Shown here piece after piece: positions 1-13,044 of a stretch of 64,000 nt of DNA. The translations under genes were made by a program, and so were the position numbers. Source of the stretch: Yamagishiella unicocca. Lineage: Eukaryota > Chlorophyta > Chlorophyceae > Chlamydomonadales > Volvocaceae. The stretch lies in NCBI GenBank assembly GCA_003116995.1, contig BDSL01000097.1, positions 186,001 through 250,000 of the forward strand, written 5' to 3'. The number at the start of each line of letters is the position of its first letter. The stretch's first letter is position 1. A model generated the notes under the pieces. The model was given only the letters and a program-made list of their open reading frames with translations. It had not been told where the DNA came from and made no database searches.

Positions 1-2006
1 CAGGTGTTTGCATCGGAGCGGGACGCGAGCAGCCCCGGTTCTTCCGTACAGGTGGGTTTGTTAGCTGGTGGTTCAGGTAGTTGCTGGGTGGTTGGAGCAT
101 GCGCTTGATGCGTAGACGCGTAGGGGGATTACAGCTCATGGATGCGCTCGTACACGTCATCACCCCCATCGGGCGTGTAAGGCCCAATATGCGCGGACTG
201 AGCGAGCTGGGTGCGGGTTTCGAACCCTTTTGAAATTGTTTGGAAATTGTGTATGTACGGCGGCCCTCCTCTCCCCCTTGCTGCGGTGGCAACCCCCAGG
301 TGTCCTCATGGGTTGGTGTCATCTCGCTTATCCTGGCATGCACCATGAACGAGTCCGCGATCGACTCGCTCCAGAACGGCATCACCGCCGTCCTCGCAAC
401 GCACTTCTTCAAGGGCCAGCACACCGTGTTCCCCCGCATAGTGCTGCTGCTCGTTAACATCCCGCTCATCATCATCTCCCTTCAAGGTAGGCCGTCCCTT
501 GCTTGGCCGTGCGCTCAGGTGCAGGCGCGTGTGCGTTCGTGCCTGCCACGGTGTATTGTCCCACCGGTTAAGAAACCACCCACCCGGCCGGGACCGGCCC
601 GGCCCGGCCCGGTACCATATCCCACATGGGTGCCCGCCCAGATGGGATCCTCCATCACCCATCCCATCCCAAACACCGGCCCTCTTCTTCCCTCCCCCCT
701 CGTGACCTCCCCTGCACCCGCCTCCCCCCTCGCGACCTCCCCTGCACCCGCCTCCCCCCCGCCCACAGGCTTCACCATCCTCTCCCTCTTCCTCATCACC
801 AACATGCTCACCACCTGCTGCTTCCTGCTGGTCGCGCTGGGGCTGTCCCGGCGCCTCAAGCCCTTCCTCACCGAGTCGGCCCTCGTGTTCGCGTTCAGCG
901 TGGCAATGCTGACGGTCACGGCGTACGGCATCGGACGCAACTGGGACCCCAATGACAAGGGCTGGTCGGTGCGCTACGGCGCATGGTGAGTGGCGGCGGC
1001 AGCACCCTGCGGCGGCGGCGGCGGCGGTGGCACTGACGCCGCCCTAGGCTGGGACCAAGGCATCCTCCACCGCCTCCCCGGTTTGTGTGCCGATGAGTCT
1101 TTGCGGCGCAGGACGGTGAATCAGCAGATAGGTCATACACACCCCTTTGTCTCACTCGCTTACACACCCATCGATCGGTCCTCCTGGGCACGCAGGTACG
1201 TCTGGTACGGCAACGTGACGTACGACTGGGACTACTTCCTGGTGGGCAGCGGCTTCAGCATGGTGGGGGTTGTCATGTGGGCCTTACCCGCCTACCTGCT
1301 GAGGAGGGTGGGGATCAACGGGCCTGGCGTCTCTGGTGTCCTGAGCCGGCTGCCGGGCTTCCGCATCATCACGGGTGCGGAGAGGGGAGGGGGGAGGGGG
1401 GAGGGGAGGGGGGAGGGGGAAGGGTTTTGGTTCGCCGGCGTGTTCCACGGGGCAAGGGGGCCGGCATGTTCGGGGGGGGGCGGCGTGTTCCACGGGGCAA
1501 GGGAACCGGCATGTTCCAGGGGGGCCCGGCGTGTTCCACGGGGCAAGGGGGCCGGCATGTTCCAAGGGGGGCCGGCGTGTTCCACGGGGCAAGGCTGCTG
1601 CATATGGGCTCGTGTCGATGAGGCCGTGCAGGGGTGCGGGCCGCCGCGCGGCCGTGTGGCAGCGAAGGGCTGGAGGAAATGGGCTGAGGACGCCCTAAAA
1701 CCCTAAAACATCACCGTCACCATCAGCATCCTCGGTTCGTGCCCCCTCTCAGGCGAGGGTTACCAGCGCGACCTGCTGTCGTACCCCTGCACCAAGCCCA
1801 TCGCCAACCTACTGGGCTACACGCCCGGCCAGGCGCCGCCCGCGTCCAGCGACTCCAGCGTGCATCTGGCGGCAGACGGCGGCGTCGACCCGGGCCGGGC
1901 CCCGGCAGTGTCGGTGGTTCAGGACGCCACGCTGGGTGAGGGCAAGGCCACTGTGGTCCCCCAATACGGCGCTGACCCGGAGGATGGCCGCGCCAAGGCA
2001 GCGTAG
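1..2006 (+). CDS. Sodium:solute symporter-like membrane protein, C-terminal part (5' end outside window)
   Basis: Supported exons are about 1-51, 300-486, 769-985, 1196-1374 and 1753-2006 (TAG stop 2004-2006); every junction is GT-AG and keeps phase. The joined product has a stretch around MNESAIDSLQNGITAVLATH, then hydrophobic segments (IVLLLVNIPLIIISLQ, ILSLFLITNMLTTCCFLLVA, FSMVGVVMWALPAYLLRR) and a hydrophilic C-terminal tail. The order of a conserved 'xDSxQNG' helix, an 'xRIVLLLVNIP' segment and a 'xLxLFLITNxL' segment matches, from memory, the sodium:solute symporter (SSS/SLC5, urea-permease-like) proteins of fungi and algae. These are polytopic plasma-membrane carriers that couple uptake of small solutes to Na+ or H+. 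The substrate cannot be told. The first exon boundary is uncertain because the gene enters from the left edge. The 282-base intron 487-768 has no in-frame stop, so its retention would not break the frame. Confidence 0.6.
1378..1592. repeat. GGGGA-rich tract followed by a minisatellite inside an intron
   Basis: Bases 1378-1430 are a purine-only GGGGA/GGGAGG tract. From about 1438 the phrase GTGTTCCACGGGGCAAGG recurs four times, separated by CCGGCATGTTC blocks. All of it lies in the last intron (1375-1752) of the symporter-like gene. Confidence 0.85.
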
Positions 2007-2017
2007 GGTAGGGTGCG

Positions 2018-2061
2018 GAGGAGGAGGAGGAGGAGGAGGAGGAGGGGGAGGAGGAGGACGG
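2018..2061 (+). repeat. (GGA)n microsatellite
   Basis: A near-perfect run of GGA triplets starts twelve bases after the stop of the symporter-like gene, so it probably lies in its 3' UTR. Confidence 0.9.
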
Positions 2062-5000
2062 GGCTTGAGGTGGGGAACGCCGGTCTTGGCGTCAGAGCGC
2101 GACTGGGCTGTGAGCCATGAGCCATGACGACCCCCGGCGTTTGTCTCCCCCCCACGGTAGAAGTGTGCCTTCATTAGTAGCCCAGGACTGAGACGTACTA
2201 GCAACGTGTGCGGTTACGGTTACGGTTACGGTTTTTTTGGTTACGTGTTGACGAGGAAGTGCACCGACTGAGGAAAGTGCCCCTGGGCGTAGCAACGAGT
2301 GGGTGGTGTAGGTCGGTGGGGTCGGGGCGTCATGCGATGTGGGGAGGGGAGGGGGCGGACATGATCCCTGGTGATCCCTAGCGGGCGCGGAGGGAGGGCA
2401 AACATACATCTGCGGAGAGAGGGAGACGGACGAGACGTGGAGGGTGTGGGGTCGGCACCGCGGGGGCGACCGATGTGGGTTGGCTGGGCCAAGCCAGCAG
2501 CGTGCAGCTGCGGCTTCGTGGGACTGTTTGGAGCTCTACCGACGACCGCCACCTGCACGGACCGTTTCCACGAGAGTGCAGGTGTTGCGGCAGTTATGAG
2601 TGCGGGAGATAACGGTTGTCGTTGTTGGTAGTATGCGTGTTCGGACATATTGTGGGAGCATGTGTGTCCGAGAAGGGGATGGAGCGAGGAAACCGGTCGG
2701 GAGGAAGGGTAATGAGGACACCTGTGGACATGGTACATGATGAAGGGGGGGTTTGCTTGACTAAGGGGCGATGTTGTCAGTTAGGAATCGGAGTATGGCT
2801 GGCTGGATGGCATGCTAACACATGCTAACTCAGGTAAATACATAAATAAACATCGCTACCTAGATGCTAATTCGCGAGCTGCATGGTTCTCGGTACAATT
2901 CCTCGACTTACGAGTGGGACTCAGGCGGCGGCGGTTGGACAGCATGCCCTCACCTCACCTTGTACACCACCCGCGGCGCAGTGCTCCAGTTGCTTGATAA
3001 GCTGGTATTGCTTTGCTGGTGGACTGGGGTGAGGGCGCGGGTCCGATGGGCGCTGCGGGGGCACGACCATGGGATTACACCTCGCCCGTCAGCTATCGTC
3101 GTGTTGACAGGCCAGGGCATTGCAATTCGTGGCTCATGGCGGGATAGCCCTCGACGTGTCGTACAACGCTGGCATTTTCTGACCGAGAGCTTTGTTATGT
3201 GTGGGTGCTGGCGCGTTTGGGCGCGTCGGGTCTGGGGGAGGAGGCGCCACGTGGCCGGGGTGCGGCCGCGTCCCGTGGGTCGGCGGAGGCCGGTGGAAGG
3301 AAGCCTGCAGCAGTGTCCGCTGCACCTCGCTCGCCAATACGTGGGGCTGTTCCGATGGCACCGTTGTGCGCGCCGAGAGTATATATGCCGAACTACGCCG
3401 ATGTCGACGCAAGGAACGCTTTCACGCTTGTACGATCCGGCATGTTGCATTTGCCACGCGGGAGACCCAGGTCTCTGGGCTGAATCCAGTCCTCCACCTT
3501 TTGAGCGTGACCGCGCGGGAGGGGCGATGCCTGGTGGGAGTTGAGTTGGAGGCTGTGTTGGCCGGAAAGTACCGTGATTGCGCTGCCGAGTAGGTCGATG
3601 CGTCACCGTTGTACGTAGGTACGATATCATGACGAGCATGTTGACTAGGCCAGTGGGGCTACCCTCGTACGCAGTACCCGCTGAGCCGATGACGCATGAC
3701 GCATTCGTGTGGCCAGCTGTTTGGCGGCTGTGTTTTTTCTGTGCAGGCTACAGTATCATTTTTCTTTGTTTGAAGGACCTGAGCATACATTCCTGAGTGC
3801 TTTAAGTACAAAACGATGCAGAGTGGGTCCGCCTTGTGGCCCATCCCCCTACACGCCCAGGGATGGGTTGCAGCGGCTCCGAAACTCCGTTCTCCGGAAG
3901 GGGTGATGTGTCGGAAGCAATTTGCTCGTGCATTGCGAACAGGCGGTGCCCTGATGATGTCTTGCTGTTGCGACTTTTGGTCTTGACAGACGTTGTGAGT
4001 ATGCACGTCTCGTCGCGGCTGTCCTGCGAGCTGATTTAGATCTAGCACGGGCCCACGTCTGCTCGAATCAGCTCGCTTGCACGATGACTAAAGAGCGCAG
4101 CACCACGCGCTAGGGGTGCTCCGGGCGGTGGGCGGTTGGTGGGGCGGCGGCGTGCTGTGGAGGAGGAGGTAGGGAACTCATTATGGGGCGGGCGAAGCGG
4201 GGCCTCAATCGCCGCCGCTTTGCTGCGCTTTAGGACGCGGCCTCCTATAGCTACGCGCCGCCTCGCTTGGGCTCCTGCACGAGCTGAGATCATACCCTGA
4301 GGACCTGCGTCGGTTAGTACCGGATCAGGAAATGCGCGAGGATGCGATAGAATCCGGGCGGTGCGCGGGAGCGACCCGGCGGGTCGGCCACCTGTGATAT
4401 TAGGATGAGATCGCGTTAGGCCATGCGACTTGGGATCAGGTGACAGGAGCCACGGAAGAGGGGTTACAAGTTAAAAACCGGTAACTCGACTGGGGTAATG
4501 TAGTTGGTGCATAGCCACGGAAGAGGGGGGGGGCCGGGCGGTGGCGGCTGCTTGGCTCGTGGGGCTGCTGTCGGGCGCTGGGAGTGAGGGGAGAGGGCGT
4601 GTCACTCTGGCGATGAAGGTGGTTGCATGCCTCACGACAAAACATCGATTGGCAGCATGGGCCGCCCTCGACGAGACGCGTGCAGGTGGTGCCGTGTACG
4701 ACAGATACTGTGTACGACATTACTAGGGCGACCTTGGCACCCACTTTACTGGCATCCTGTAACCCGCAGCCTGGGCATGGAGGCGTGCCTGGCGGCCCGC
4801 CATCCAAGCCGTCGATGCCATCGGAAGGCCGGCTCCAGCCGAGTAAGAATGCGCGGGCGGGTCCCTTTCATTATACAGTAGGCTGATGAGGTTTTACGCA
4901 GCGAACACCGAGGTAGAGAACAGAGTTCCTTCAGACCACCTCAAATGGCCGCAGGGGCCCTCCCGCAGGGGCCTCCGCGTCCCCCCCGTGCGGCGCCGCT

Positions 5001-6636
5001 CCCCCATCAAGCATGCCGTACACCAAGTGTGTTCGCGTCCTCGAACCGCTCATCATAAGCCACGCGCCCCAAGCAGCGCCTCTTGAATCTACCACAGTGA
5101 ACCACATGTATGAATTTGGTGGCGAGCCGCGAGCCGTGAACATAGGAAATGGTCAGCGACAAACAGCTGGTCGGGGCGCCGAGCGCAGCGTTCGAACGGT
5201 TCCAAACAAAGGTTTGATAGACGACGCGTCCTATAATATTGTAAAATCGGTGCTCAATGCACACAGCTCGCCGCGAGCGGGACGACCCGCAGACGGCGGT
5301 GCGAAATCAGATCAGTAGGCCAACCGCGTCACCGTTTGGCTAGCACGACGCACCATCGGGGCCGCTGCGCTTGGGGAGGTGCAAGGAAGCTGCGGCGCTC
5401 GGAATCCCTTCCTCAGCCCACGGTCCCACAACGCCCCAGCAAGTCCACGGCCAAGGAGTCTTTCCACCCCCTCGCCTCCTTATTCATCTTTCCTTGCCCG
5501 CTTTGCAATTCCTACTTAGTTAACACATTGCGAAAATGGATCCCGGCGGGACTGTGCACGCATCTGTAAAATTCGAAGGCACGCTTGGGAGTCACAAGTA
5601 AAGATTATTGTTGCGTTGTAACCGCCAAATGTCGCAACAACTCCTTTATTCATACGCAGCGCAGGTTGTATGACACCCAACCCAATCGTTGGCAGGCTTG
5701 AAGCCAGGCCGCACCTTTCGCCTCCTTTACCATAGCCATACTGTGACAAACAGAGCGCCTCCAGGCCAGCTGGCAGGCTCACCTCGCCTCGTCCACCTAA
5801 AGCCCCTCCCCGCCGATTCCCACAGCCCCCGACTCGCCAAACTGCGCCCATACAGCCACCTTCAACAGCCAGGCCAACCTCACAATTGCGCCCGCGCGCA
5901 CCCACGTCGTCCACACATCGCGGTCCTTCAACTGCGACCGCCGTCCCTTAACCGCAACCGCCGGTATACCTCTAACGTCTCGTTTCATCCCCTGTCGGAT
6001 GTGAATGCGCACTGAGCAACGCGAGGTGCAGTTATAGATTATAGATATGACGCCTGTAGCTCCAGGGGGGGCTCACAGCTCCAGGAGGGACCACACCAGC
6101 AGGGACCATACATGCCTCCGGTACGCGCCCCCCAAACGCCACAAAGCGATCAAAGTGGCATTGCACCTTAACCGGGCATCACGTGAAGGCGCCAGAGCAC
6201 CAAGTAGCGCAACCAATCCCGGACGCAACGCAGTGTAGGACATACACACAGGATCCAGACTCAAGACCTGCTAACCTCAATACGAGCCAGGACGCGGATG
6301 CGCGGAGTACCCTCTGCCGAGAATATTTTCGTATGGCTATGTGCGCGCCTCTCGCTGACAGGGTGGTTTCGGTTGGTCAGCCGGGACCGTCTCCTCGGTC
6401 TCCCCCAAGTCCCCTCATCTGCCCGGGCGCCTCCAGTACCTGTAAGATTATCTTCTCGCTCGTCCGCTTGCGCAAAACCCTAACGAGGCACCGTTGAGCA
6501 CAGGCCTGCCGCACACGACCGGACAAGGTAGCGCCGCTGATCCCAGACACCAAGCGCACCGAAGCACGGCCGCAACTGCAGCTCGACCAGCACCGTCCTG
6601 GCAACTCTGGCCGGCGCGACACACACAACACAAACG

Positions 6637-6682
6637 CTCGGGCGCACACACAACACACACACACACACAACACACACACTCA
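6637..6682 (+). repeat. CA-rich microsatellite
   Basis: Interrupted ACACAC runs broken by CAACAC units. No gene can be supported around it. Confidence 0.85.
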
Positions 6683-7370
6683 CCTCCGCTTCGCAGCTTT
6701 GCGTAAGGGACATCTCGCGGCCCAGCCGCAGCCACACACACAAAACACGCACGCGCACGAGCGGCACGCGCCTCCTCGCAAATGTACGCAAATGTACAGC
6801 GATAAGTGTACGGCGCATTGTACGTCACCACCGCGATCGGGATGGCAGGTCCTTGGCGTCTTGGCGCTCGTGGTGGATTGCACCTCGGGCACTGGCCCGC
6901 CCCCCACGCCCCTTCCTCACACAGCTCACGCTCACTGGCCGCCATCGATGGTTGCAGAGCCGATATAAAACGCGACTCTCAAGGCACTTCAAGGTTGGGC
7001 TGATGAGCCGAGGCACGGACGTGCGCTCTCCCTGGTCCAAATGATACTATACCCTTCCGCTGTGTGTTCCACAAAAACGGTCAAACCCTGGCTGCGAGCA
7101 GAACCGTCAACGCTGCCCGTAGCAGCAGCGTCCTGCTCGCATCCGTCTGCGGAATGGCAAAGGCCCGGCTCAACCAAAGCCCACGCACCGAGCGCGGCTG
7201 GACAACCTGGTAGCAGCTGCTGACACGTCCTCTCGCGCACCTCTCGTCTCTGATTTCCGCGCCCACGGTGCCTAGCAACCCTAGCAACCCTGCGTCGCAT
7301 ACTCGTCCGCACCCCACCAGCAGCGATCGGCCGCCGCAGCGAGCTGTCACTAGCTTGCGGCCGGGTCGTC

Positions 7371-10300
7371 CTACCGGGGGAATCCGCCGCCGCCGGGGCT
7401 TGCTGCGGCTGACTGCAGGCCGCCCAGGTTGCCGAGGTTGCTGGCGCGGGCGGGCGTGGGTGAGAAGAGGCTGCCTTGCAGCCCCGTTGTGCCCGACTGC
7501 AGGCTGAACCCATCCTCCAGGCTCCCCGACATGACGGAGCTTGGCTTCTCCGACATCTCAAGCCGGAGCTCGTGCTGCGGAAGGGCGGAGGTAGCAGCAA
7601 GTCGATATGCGGCGTCAGTAATGAGCGGCGCCATCGCGGCGTCGGCAGGTACAGCCGCGATAGGCTGCGCTCCCTCCCTCCACTTCCTGCTCTAAACGGG
7701 TTTTTCTGGCATCCACGGGTCTTCCTCGAAACCTCCACTTCCTGCCGCTGCTCCCTGCCGCCGCACGCTAAGGGCCCAAACGGCGGGCAGTCCCAGTGCG
7801 CCTGCCGGCCCCTACCGGCCCCTTTGGATCCCGAATCCCTCCACCGGCGGATCCCGGGCACCGTACACCCCGACCCTGCTAACAACGCGCACGCGCACCT
7901 TGAGCGGCACGAAGAAGGCGCTCCCCCCCGGCATGCGAGGAGCGGCGACAAGCTGCAGGCAGGTCGCGGGGGGCGGCGCACGTGCGTTAGGAGCAGCCTC
8001 GATAACCAGTGGGGCAGAGCCGAGGTGGATTACTACATGCTTAGTCAAAGGCCCACAAACATGCCCCCCACTGTCTTCGCCTCAAAACTGCAGGCCGTAC
8101 ATCTCGTCATAGCGCCCATCGGCACCCTTCCATGGTGCTTCATCTAGCCCATTGCCGCACAAGCATGCCCCATACTGTTTGCGCCCCAACGCTGCCATAT
8201 GCCACGACGCACCTTCTCCCCCGCCTGGCAGAGCAGCCTCGCGCTGAGGAGCGCCAGGGGAGACGGCGCGCCCTGGTTGGCGAGCTTCTCCTGCAGCGCC
8301 AACTGATCCCTAATCGCCTGCTTCTTCGCAGACGACTCACGATGCCGCCGCGACCCGTGGTGCGACCCGTGGGACGATTCGCCACCGCCGCTGTGGCGCG
8401 ACAGGGTCTCCTGTCGGCGTATCGTCGGCGAGCGCTGGGTGCTGCTCTTGCTGTGCTGCAGCTGCGGCGGTGGCTGCAGCTGCGTTGGGCGTTGTAGGAG
8501 GGGCATGCTCGCCACGCCAGCCCCAATGGTCGGTCGCAGCGGAGGGTGAGGTCGTAAGGTCGGAGGCGGCGGCTCGTCGACGGTCGGCGAGTCGCTCGGG
8601 CGCGTCAGCCCCCCGGACTCTATCCTCGTCGGCGTGTTGTTGAGCCAGTCCTGCGTCCGCTTCGCGCTCTCCGACTCCTGCAGCGGCCCGGCGGCCTTCA
8701 GGTGGTGGCGGAATGACGGCGGCGACGACAGCAGCGCCTCGCTGTGCCCCGCGGCGGTGGCGGCCGTGGGCTGCTCATGGTTGTTGTGATGGTGGTGGTG
8801 GTGGTGATGGTGAGCATCGGGAGTGGCAGCTTGCTGCAGCTGCTGCGGGGAGGACGACGAGGGGTCGGCACCAGCCGCCTGCCGCGGCGGCGACTGTGTG
8901 GGCGCGCGCTGCTGCCCCATTTGGAACTGCTGCGGTTGCTGGTGTTGAGGTGAGCTCTGCTGCTGGTGTTGCTGGTGGTGTTGGTACTGCTGGTGGCCCG
9001 CCCACGGAGGCGGTGAAGACATGGAGCGGACGTGGTCGGGCAGAGCCTGACCGGACAGCGCCAGCTGCGCCTGTGCCAACAGCTGCGCCTGTGCCTGCGC
9101 GTGCGCCTGCAGCTGCGCCTGTGCCAACAGCTGCGCCCGCGCCTGTGCCTGTGCTTGCGCCTGCAGCTGTGCTTGCGCCTGTGCCTGCGCTTCCAGCTGC
9201 GCTTGCGCCCGCGCCTGTGCCAACAGCTGCGCCTGCGCCCGCGCCTGTGCTTGCGCCTGCGCCTGAGCTTGCGCATGTGCCTGAAGCTGCGCCTGCGCCC
9301 GTGCCCGTGCTTGCGCCTGCAGCTGTGCCTGCACCTGCATTTGCATCCGAGCACGTGCCTCGTTACCATCAGGTGCCCCCATCGGTGACCCTGGCTGCGA
9401 CTGCAAGTGGTGCTGCCCAGCAGCAGCAGAAGCCGGCCCCCGCTCTGCGCCCCGATGCGACCCCCCCAGCCGCTCCAACTCCTGGATCAGCCGCATCTGC
9501 TGCGCCCGCATCTGCTGCAGGGCCAGATCCAGGGCCTGCTGATTCGAATCTGGCCCTGCCGTCCCTTGCTGCCCCTGCTGCTGCTGTTGCTGCTGCCCCT
9601 GCTGTTGCTGCTGCCCCTGTTGCGGTGTGGATTGCACGCCAGGGCCTCGCGGCAGCGCCTGTGGCTCCTGCTGCGCCGCCCCACCACCAGCAGCGGCAGC
9701 AACAGCAACAGCGGCAGCTGAGGCACCGGCGTCGCCCCCAAAAGGTGAAGGCAGCATGCGCGTCGCGTGCGGTTGGTGCTGCTGGTCACCCGCGGAAAGC
9801 GCCGCCTGCTGCTCCGTCTGGACCAGCCCCAGCTGTGGCTGTTGGTGCTGCTGATGGTGCTGCTGTTGGTGCTGGTGATGGTGCTGCTGTTGGTGCTGCT
9901 GTTGGTGCTGCTGTTGGTGCTGCTGTTGGTGCTGCTGTTGGTGCTGCTGTTGGTGCTGCTGTTGGTGCTGCTGTTGGTGCTGGTGGCGCGGCTGCAGCTG
10001 CAGAGTGCCCATGCGGGCCGCCTGCACCGCCTCCTCGGGCCATTGCAACTGGCGCGCGGCGCCCGGGAGCGCCGACGACGCCGCCGGCGACGCCGTTCGT
10101 TGCGTTTCGGCCTGCTGTCGCTGCTGCGACACCTGCAACCGCGTGCGGGGGAGGGAAAAGGGCGGGACCGAAGCTCAAAGTGGCGGATTGGAGGGAAGGG
10201 ATGCTGGTGGTGATGTAGCCAATCATGCCAGTCCCGTGGTGCACGGGGCTTACGCCCCGCACTTCACGTAGGGCTATGTACCAACCGCCGTACCGATGTC

Positions 10301-13044
10301 CCGCTGTGCCGCCTCCGCCTCTCAAAGGGATGCGGTGCCGCGAGACCGTTAAACCCCATGCCGTTATGCGCCAAGATCACCGCTGGGCTTGCCCCGTCGA
10401 AACTGTCAAACCCCATGCCGTTATGCGCCAAGACCGCCACGGCCCGCCTTGGCTTGCCCCTTCGAAAGCATCTGCGCATCCGCCCACACCCACTCGTCTT
10501 ACCTGCACCAACCCGAGGACGGCGTCCCTTGGCGGCGAAGGCGGGGCCTGATCAGGCCATAGCCCGTTGGATGAATGCGAGTGATAGTGTGCAGCCGCAG
10601 CTGCAGCCGGGGTGGGAGGTGGCGCCTCGGGGGCGGCGGGGCGGGAGCCGCCGTAGCTGGCCGCGGTGCCGGGCTGCTGGCAGGCCGCTCGCACGGCATT
10701 CGGCTCGGCCACCAGCGCGTGCTGCGCTTGCTGGGGGGCTCCACGAGTTGGGGCCTGGAGCAGAGACTCATCGGACAGCAGCAGCAGCTGCTGCTGCTGC
10801 CGCAGCTGCTGGATCAGCAGCTCGAGCTGCTGTTGCTGCCGTTGCTGCTGCTCCTGCAGCGATGGCACTGCCGCGCCGGTGCCGCCAGCGCTAATAACGG
10901 CGCCGCCGCCGCCGCCGCTCCCATTGCTGCCGCTTCCACCGTACCGCCCGGCGACCGGGAAGCTCTGGTGGTGCTGCACTGGGGCGGGCAAGGACGTGGA
11001 GCCTGACGATACCATGGAGACGGCTGCGGCCGCGCCGTGCTCTCTCCCGTCCCTTTCAGGCGGAACAGCTGGACTGCCGCCGCCCTGCGTGCCTCGGGCG
11101 CCCCCCCGCGCCGTAGCGGCAGCGGCGGCCGCAGGGGCATGTGCTGCGGCGCCATGGACGGGGCTGGTGTGGGTGCTAGTGCTGGCGCTGCCTGGCAGCA
11201 TGGGGCTGCGGGTCTTGGAGTCGGCGTCGCCGTTGCCAGCGACACGCGGCTGCGGGGAGGCCTGGCTGGTAGCGGGGCCCGTCAGCAGCGCTTGCGCCTG
11301 CCGTTGCAAATGCTGCAACCGAAGCGCCTCGACCTTTTGCGGTTTTGCGGTTTGGGGTTTGTGGGATTTGGGGTTTGGGATTGTGAGTAGGGGCGGACAG
11401 CAGGCGCTGCCTGAGGAGCCAAGCCATGCGGAAACAGCGAGCGGCGGTAAGGCTGACTTTTTCGTAATCGGCCAGGCTGACTCTTTCGAATCGGCCAGGC
11501 TGACTCTTTCGTAACCGGCCAGGCTGACTCTTTCGTAACCGGCCAGCCTGACCGTTTCCAGGGCCTGCCCTCTTATGCCGGCATGCGCCAAAGCCGTCCG
11601 ACGGGGCAGGCCGGAGCAAGTGACCTCACGGCCTCAACAAACCGACCCACAGCCCGAAAGGCCTCAACCCGCTGCCACTGTCTGTCGACGTACACACATG
11701 GGCAGGTTTAACGCTACAGCACTTCACACACGCGGTATGCGCTCGCTGACAGGGCCGCCCACGACCCATCGAGCTCCTTCGGACCCCGAACGCAACTCCC
11801 CAGTCCCCACCTGGCGCTGTATGGCAAGCAGGCTCTCCGGGTCTGGGTTCCGTATCGCGAGGATCGTGGGAGGCAGCGGCAGGGGCAGAGGCAGCGGAGA
11901 GGCGGACGCCGGTGACCGGAGAGCCAGCGGCAGCTCCTCCTTCCTCGCTGGCAGCGGCAGCGGCGCCGCCACTGCCGCCACGGCCGCAACCACAACAGGC
12001 GACGCCGTCGCTGCCGCCGCTACTGCCGCCGCCTGCTCCGCCTTACCTGCGGCCACCGCCTCCGCCGCCACCGCGGCCATCACCGCCTTGGCGGCTTTGC
12101 CCCCCGCCCCCTGCTCTTTCGGCTTCTGCTGCTGCGGGCCCTTTGGGCCCTTTTTTTCAGAGTCGGTTTCGGAGCGGTGTTCATTGAGCTCCGCGGACTG
12201 GGACGTATCCGGACTGGAGGAAGAGGTCAGGGTGCCGGTGCCGGTGCCGCAGCTCCTGTACGGCACCGATGACGGCACCGACGCGTCCGTACCACTCCCC
12301 CGGCTGCAGTTCCCCACCATGCTGCTGCCCGCCACCTCCATCAGCTGGCTCCCAGTCGTGGAGGCCGCCCGGGCCGCCTCGGCCTCCGCGCCGCCGCCCG
12401 CCATCCCCGGCGCATCAGGCCCATCCGGAGCCTGCTCAAGTGCCGGGCCCAGGTCCGTGGCTGGGAGCCGCTGCTCCTGCGGATGCTGCTGCTGTGCGGC
12501 GAGGGGTACGGCGGCGTCGGCGCTGGCAGCCATCTCTGGCGGGTTGGGGCTGGCGAGAGGCGGCGTCAGGCCTGGCAGCTGCTCCTGGGCGGAGGACGAC
12601 GAGCCGTTGCTGCGGCTGCGGAGGCCGAGCGAAGGACGAGCACCTTCATCGCCGCTGCTGGCGAAGCCACCGCTGCTGCCGCCGCTACCTATTCGGAGGA
12701 GCCCGGGTCGGGTTGATGTTTGGTTGACATGGGTTGATTTGGGTTTGTTTTCATATTTGATTTCATCAGGGTTGCGGCGGGGGAGTTTGGGTCCAGGTCA
12801 GACGGCGGCGGGGTGGTGGTGGCACCCCGGACACAGCGCATGGACGACAACAGCCAGATGCCTAACAGCCCCCCCCCCGAAAGGGCGCAGCCGCCCGCTG
12901 CAACGCCCCTACCCCCGAGGCCCCAGCCGGCATGCTCTCTCCACTCACCCTCGGCCTGGCTCCACTCCTGCGACGCGCCCGCGTCGTCCCATTCCCTGAC
13001 CTTCGTCACACTGGCCGCCCGCCGCCTCGCCTCACTGCTGCTGA
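7371..13044 (-). CDS. Very large Gln/Ala/Ser/His-rich low-complexity protein (5' end unresolved)
   Basis: Five exons join in phase on the minus strand: 13044-12949, 12688-11811, 11333-10503, 10132-8213 and 7664-7371 (TAG 7373-7371). Donors include GTGAGT, GTAAGA and GTGCGT. The start codon was not found, so at least about 1,340 residues are seen. The product is almost entirely disordered: Ser/Gly/Ala-rich at the start, then a Gln-rich segment ([15 protein letters not shown]), a histidine-glutamine tract of repeated HQQQ units, a long Ala-Gln alternation ([12 protein letters not shown] type), poly-His, and a Pro/Ser-rich region ending in a basic helix near [19 protein letters not shown]. No enzyme domain is visible. 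Such Q-rich proteins are often transcriptional coactivators or RNA-granule components, but that is only inference. Exons may be missing before 13044 or between 8213 and 7664. The first listed exon is the least certain. Confidence 0.6.
9845..9985 (-). repeat. Coding repeat of about 12 bp giving His-Gln-Gln-Gln units
   Basis: On the plus strand the unit reads GCTGCTGTTGGT, repeated about ten times with GGTGATGGT variants. On the coding strand it specifies HQQQ. It lies inside the largest exon of the glutamine-rich gene. Because the unit is a multiple of three, the antisense frames are open too. Confidence 0.9.
10330..10450. repeat. Tandem duplication of about 58 bp in an intron
   Basis: The phrase AAACCCCATGCCGTTATGCG followed by CCAAGA occurs twice, at about 10351 and 10409, in the intron between the third and fourth listed exons of the glutamine-rich gene. 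Confidence 0.8.
11446..11560. repeat. Minisatellite with unit of about 23 bp
   Basis: The phrase GGCCAGGCTGACTCTTTCG recurs four to five times with TAACC or AATC spacers, in the intron between the second and third listed exons of the glutamine-rich gene. Confidence 0.85.

Larger units (their letters stand above)
2007..7370. other. 5.4 kb with no supportable gene
   Basis: No stretch here combines algal-type codon bias, splice signals and a recognisable protein. It contains a GGA trinucleotide run (about 2018-2061), three GGTTAC units near 2214-2232 and a CA-rich microsatellite near 6637-6682. The left end probably includes the 3' UTR of the symporter-like gene, and the right end that of the glutamine-rich gene. 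Small multi-exon genes could be hidden here. Confidence 0.5.

Noticed and set aside
2214..2232. Telomere-like GGTTAC repeats
   Set aside because: Only three units, and not the TTTTAGGG-type repeat of this algal group.
8713..10218. 501-codon open frame on the plus strand
   Set aside because: It is antisense to the Gln/Ala-rich exon. It is open because the DNA repeats have periods that are multiples of three, and the predicted Ala/Val/Pro/Gly repeats have no independent support.
11575..12999. 474-codon plus-strand frame
   Set aside because: Antisense to a Ser/Ala-rich exon of the glutamine-rich gene; the minus-strand reading joins in phase on both sides.
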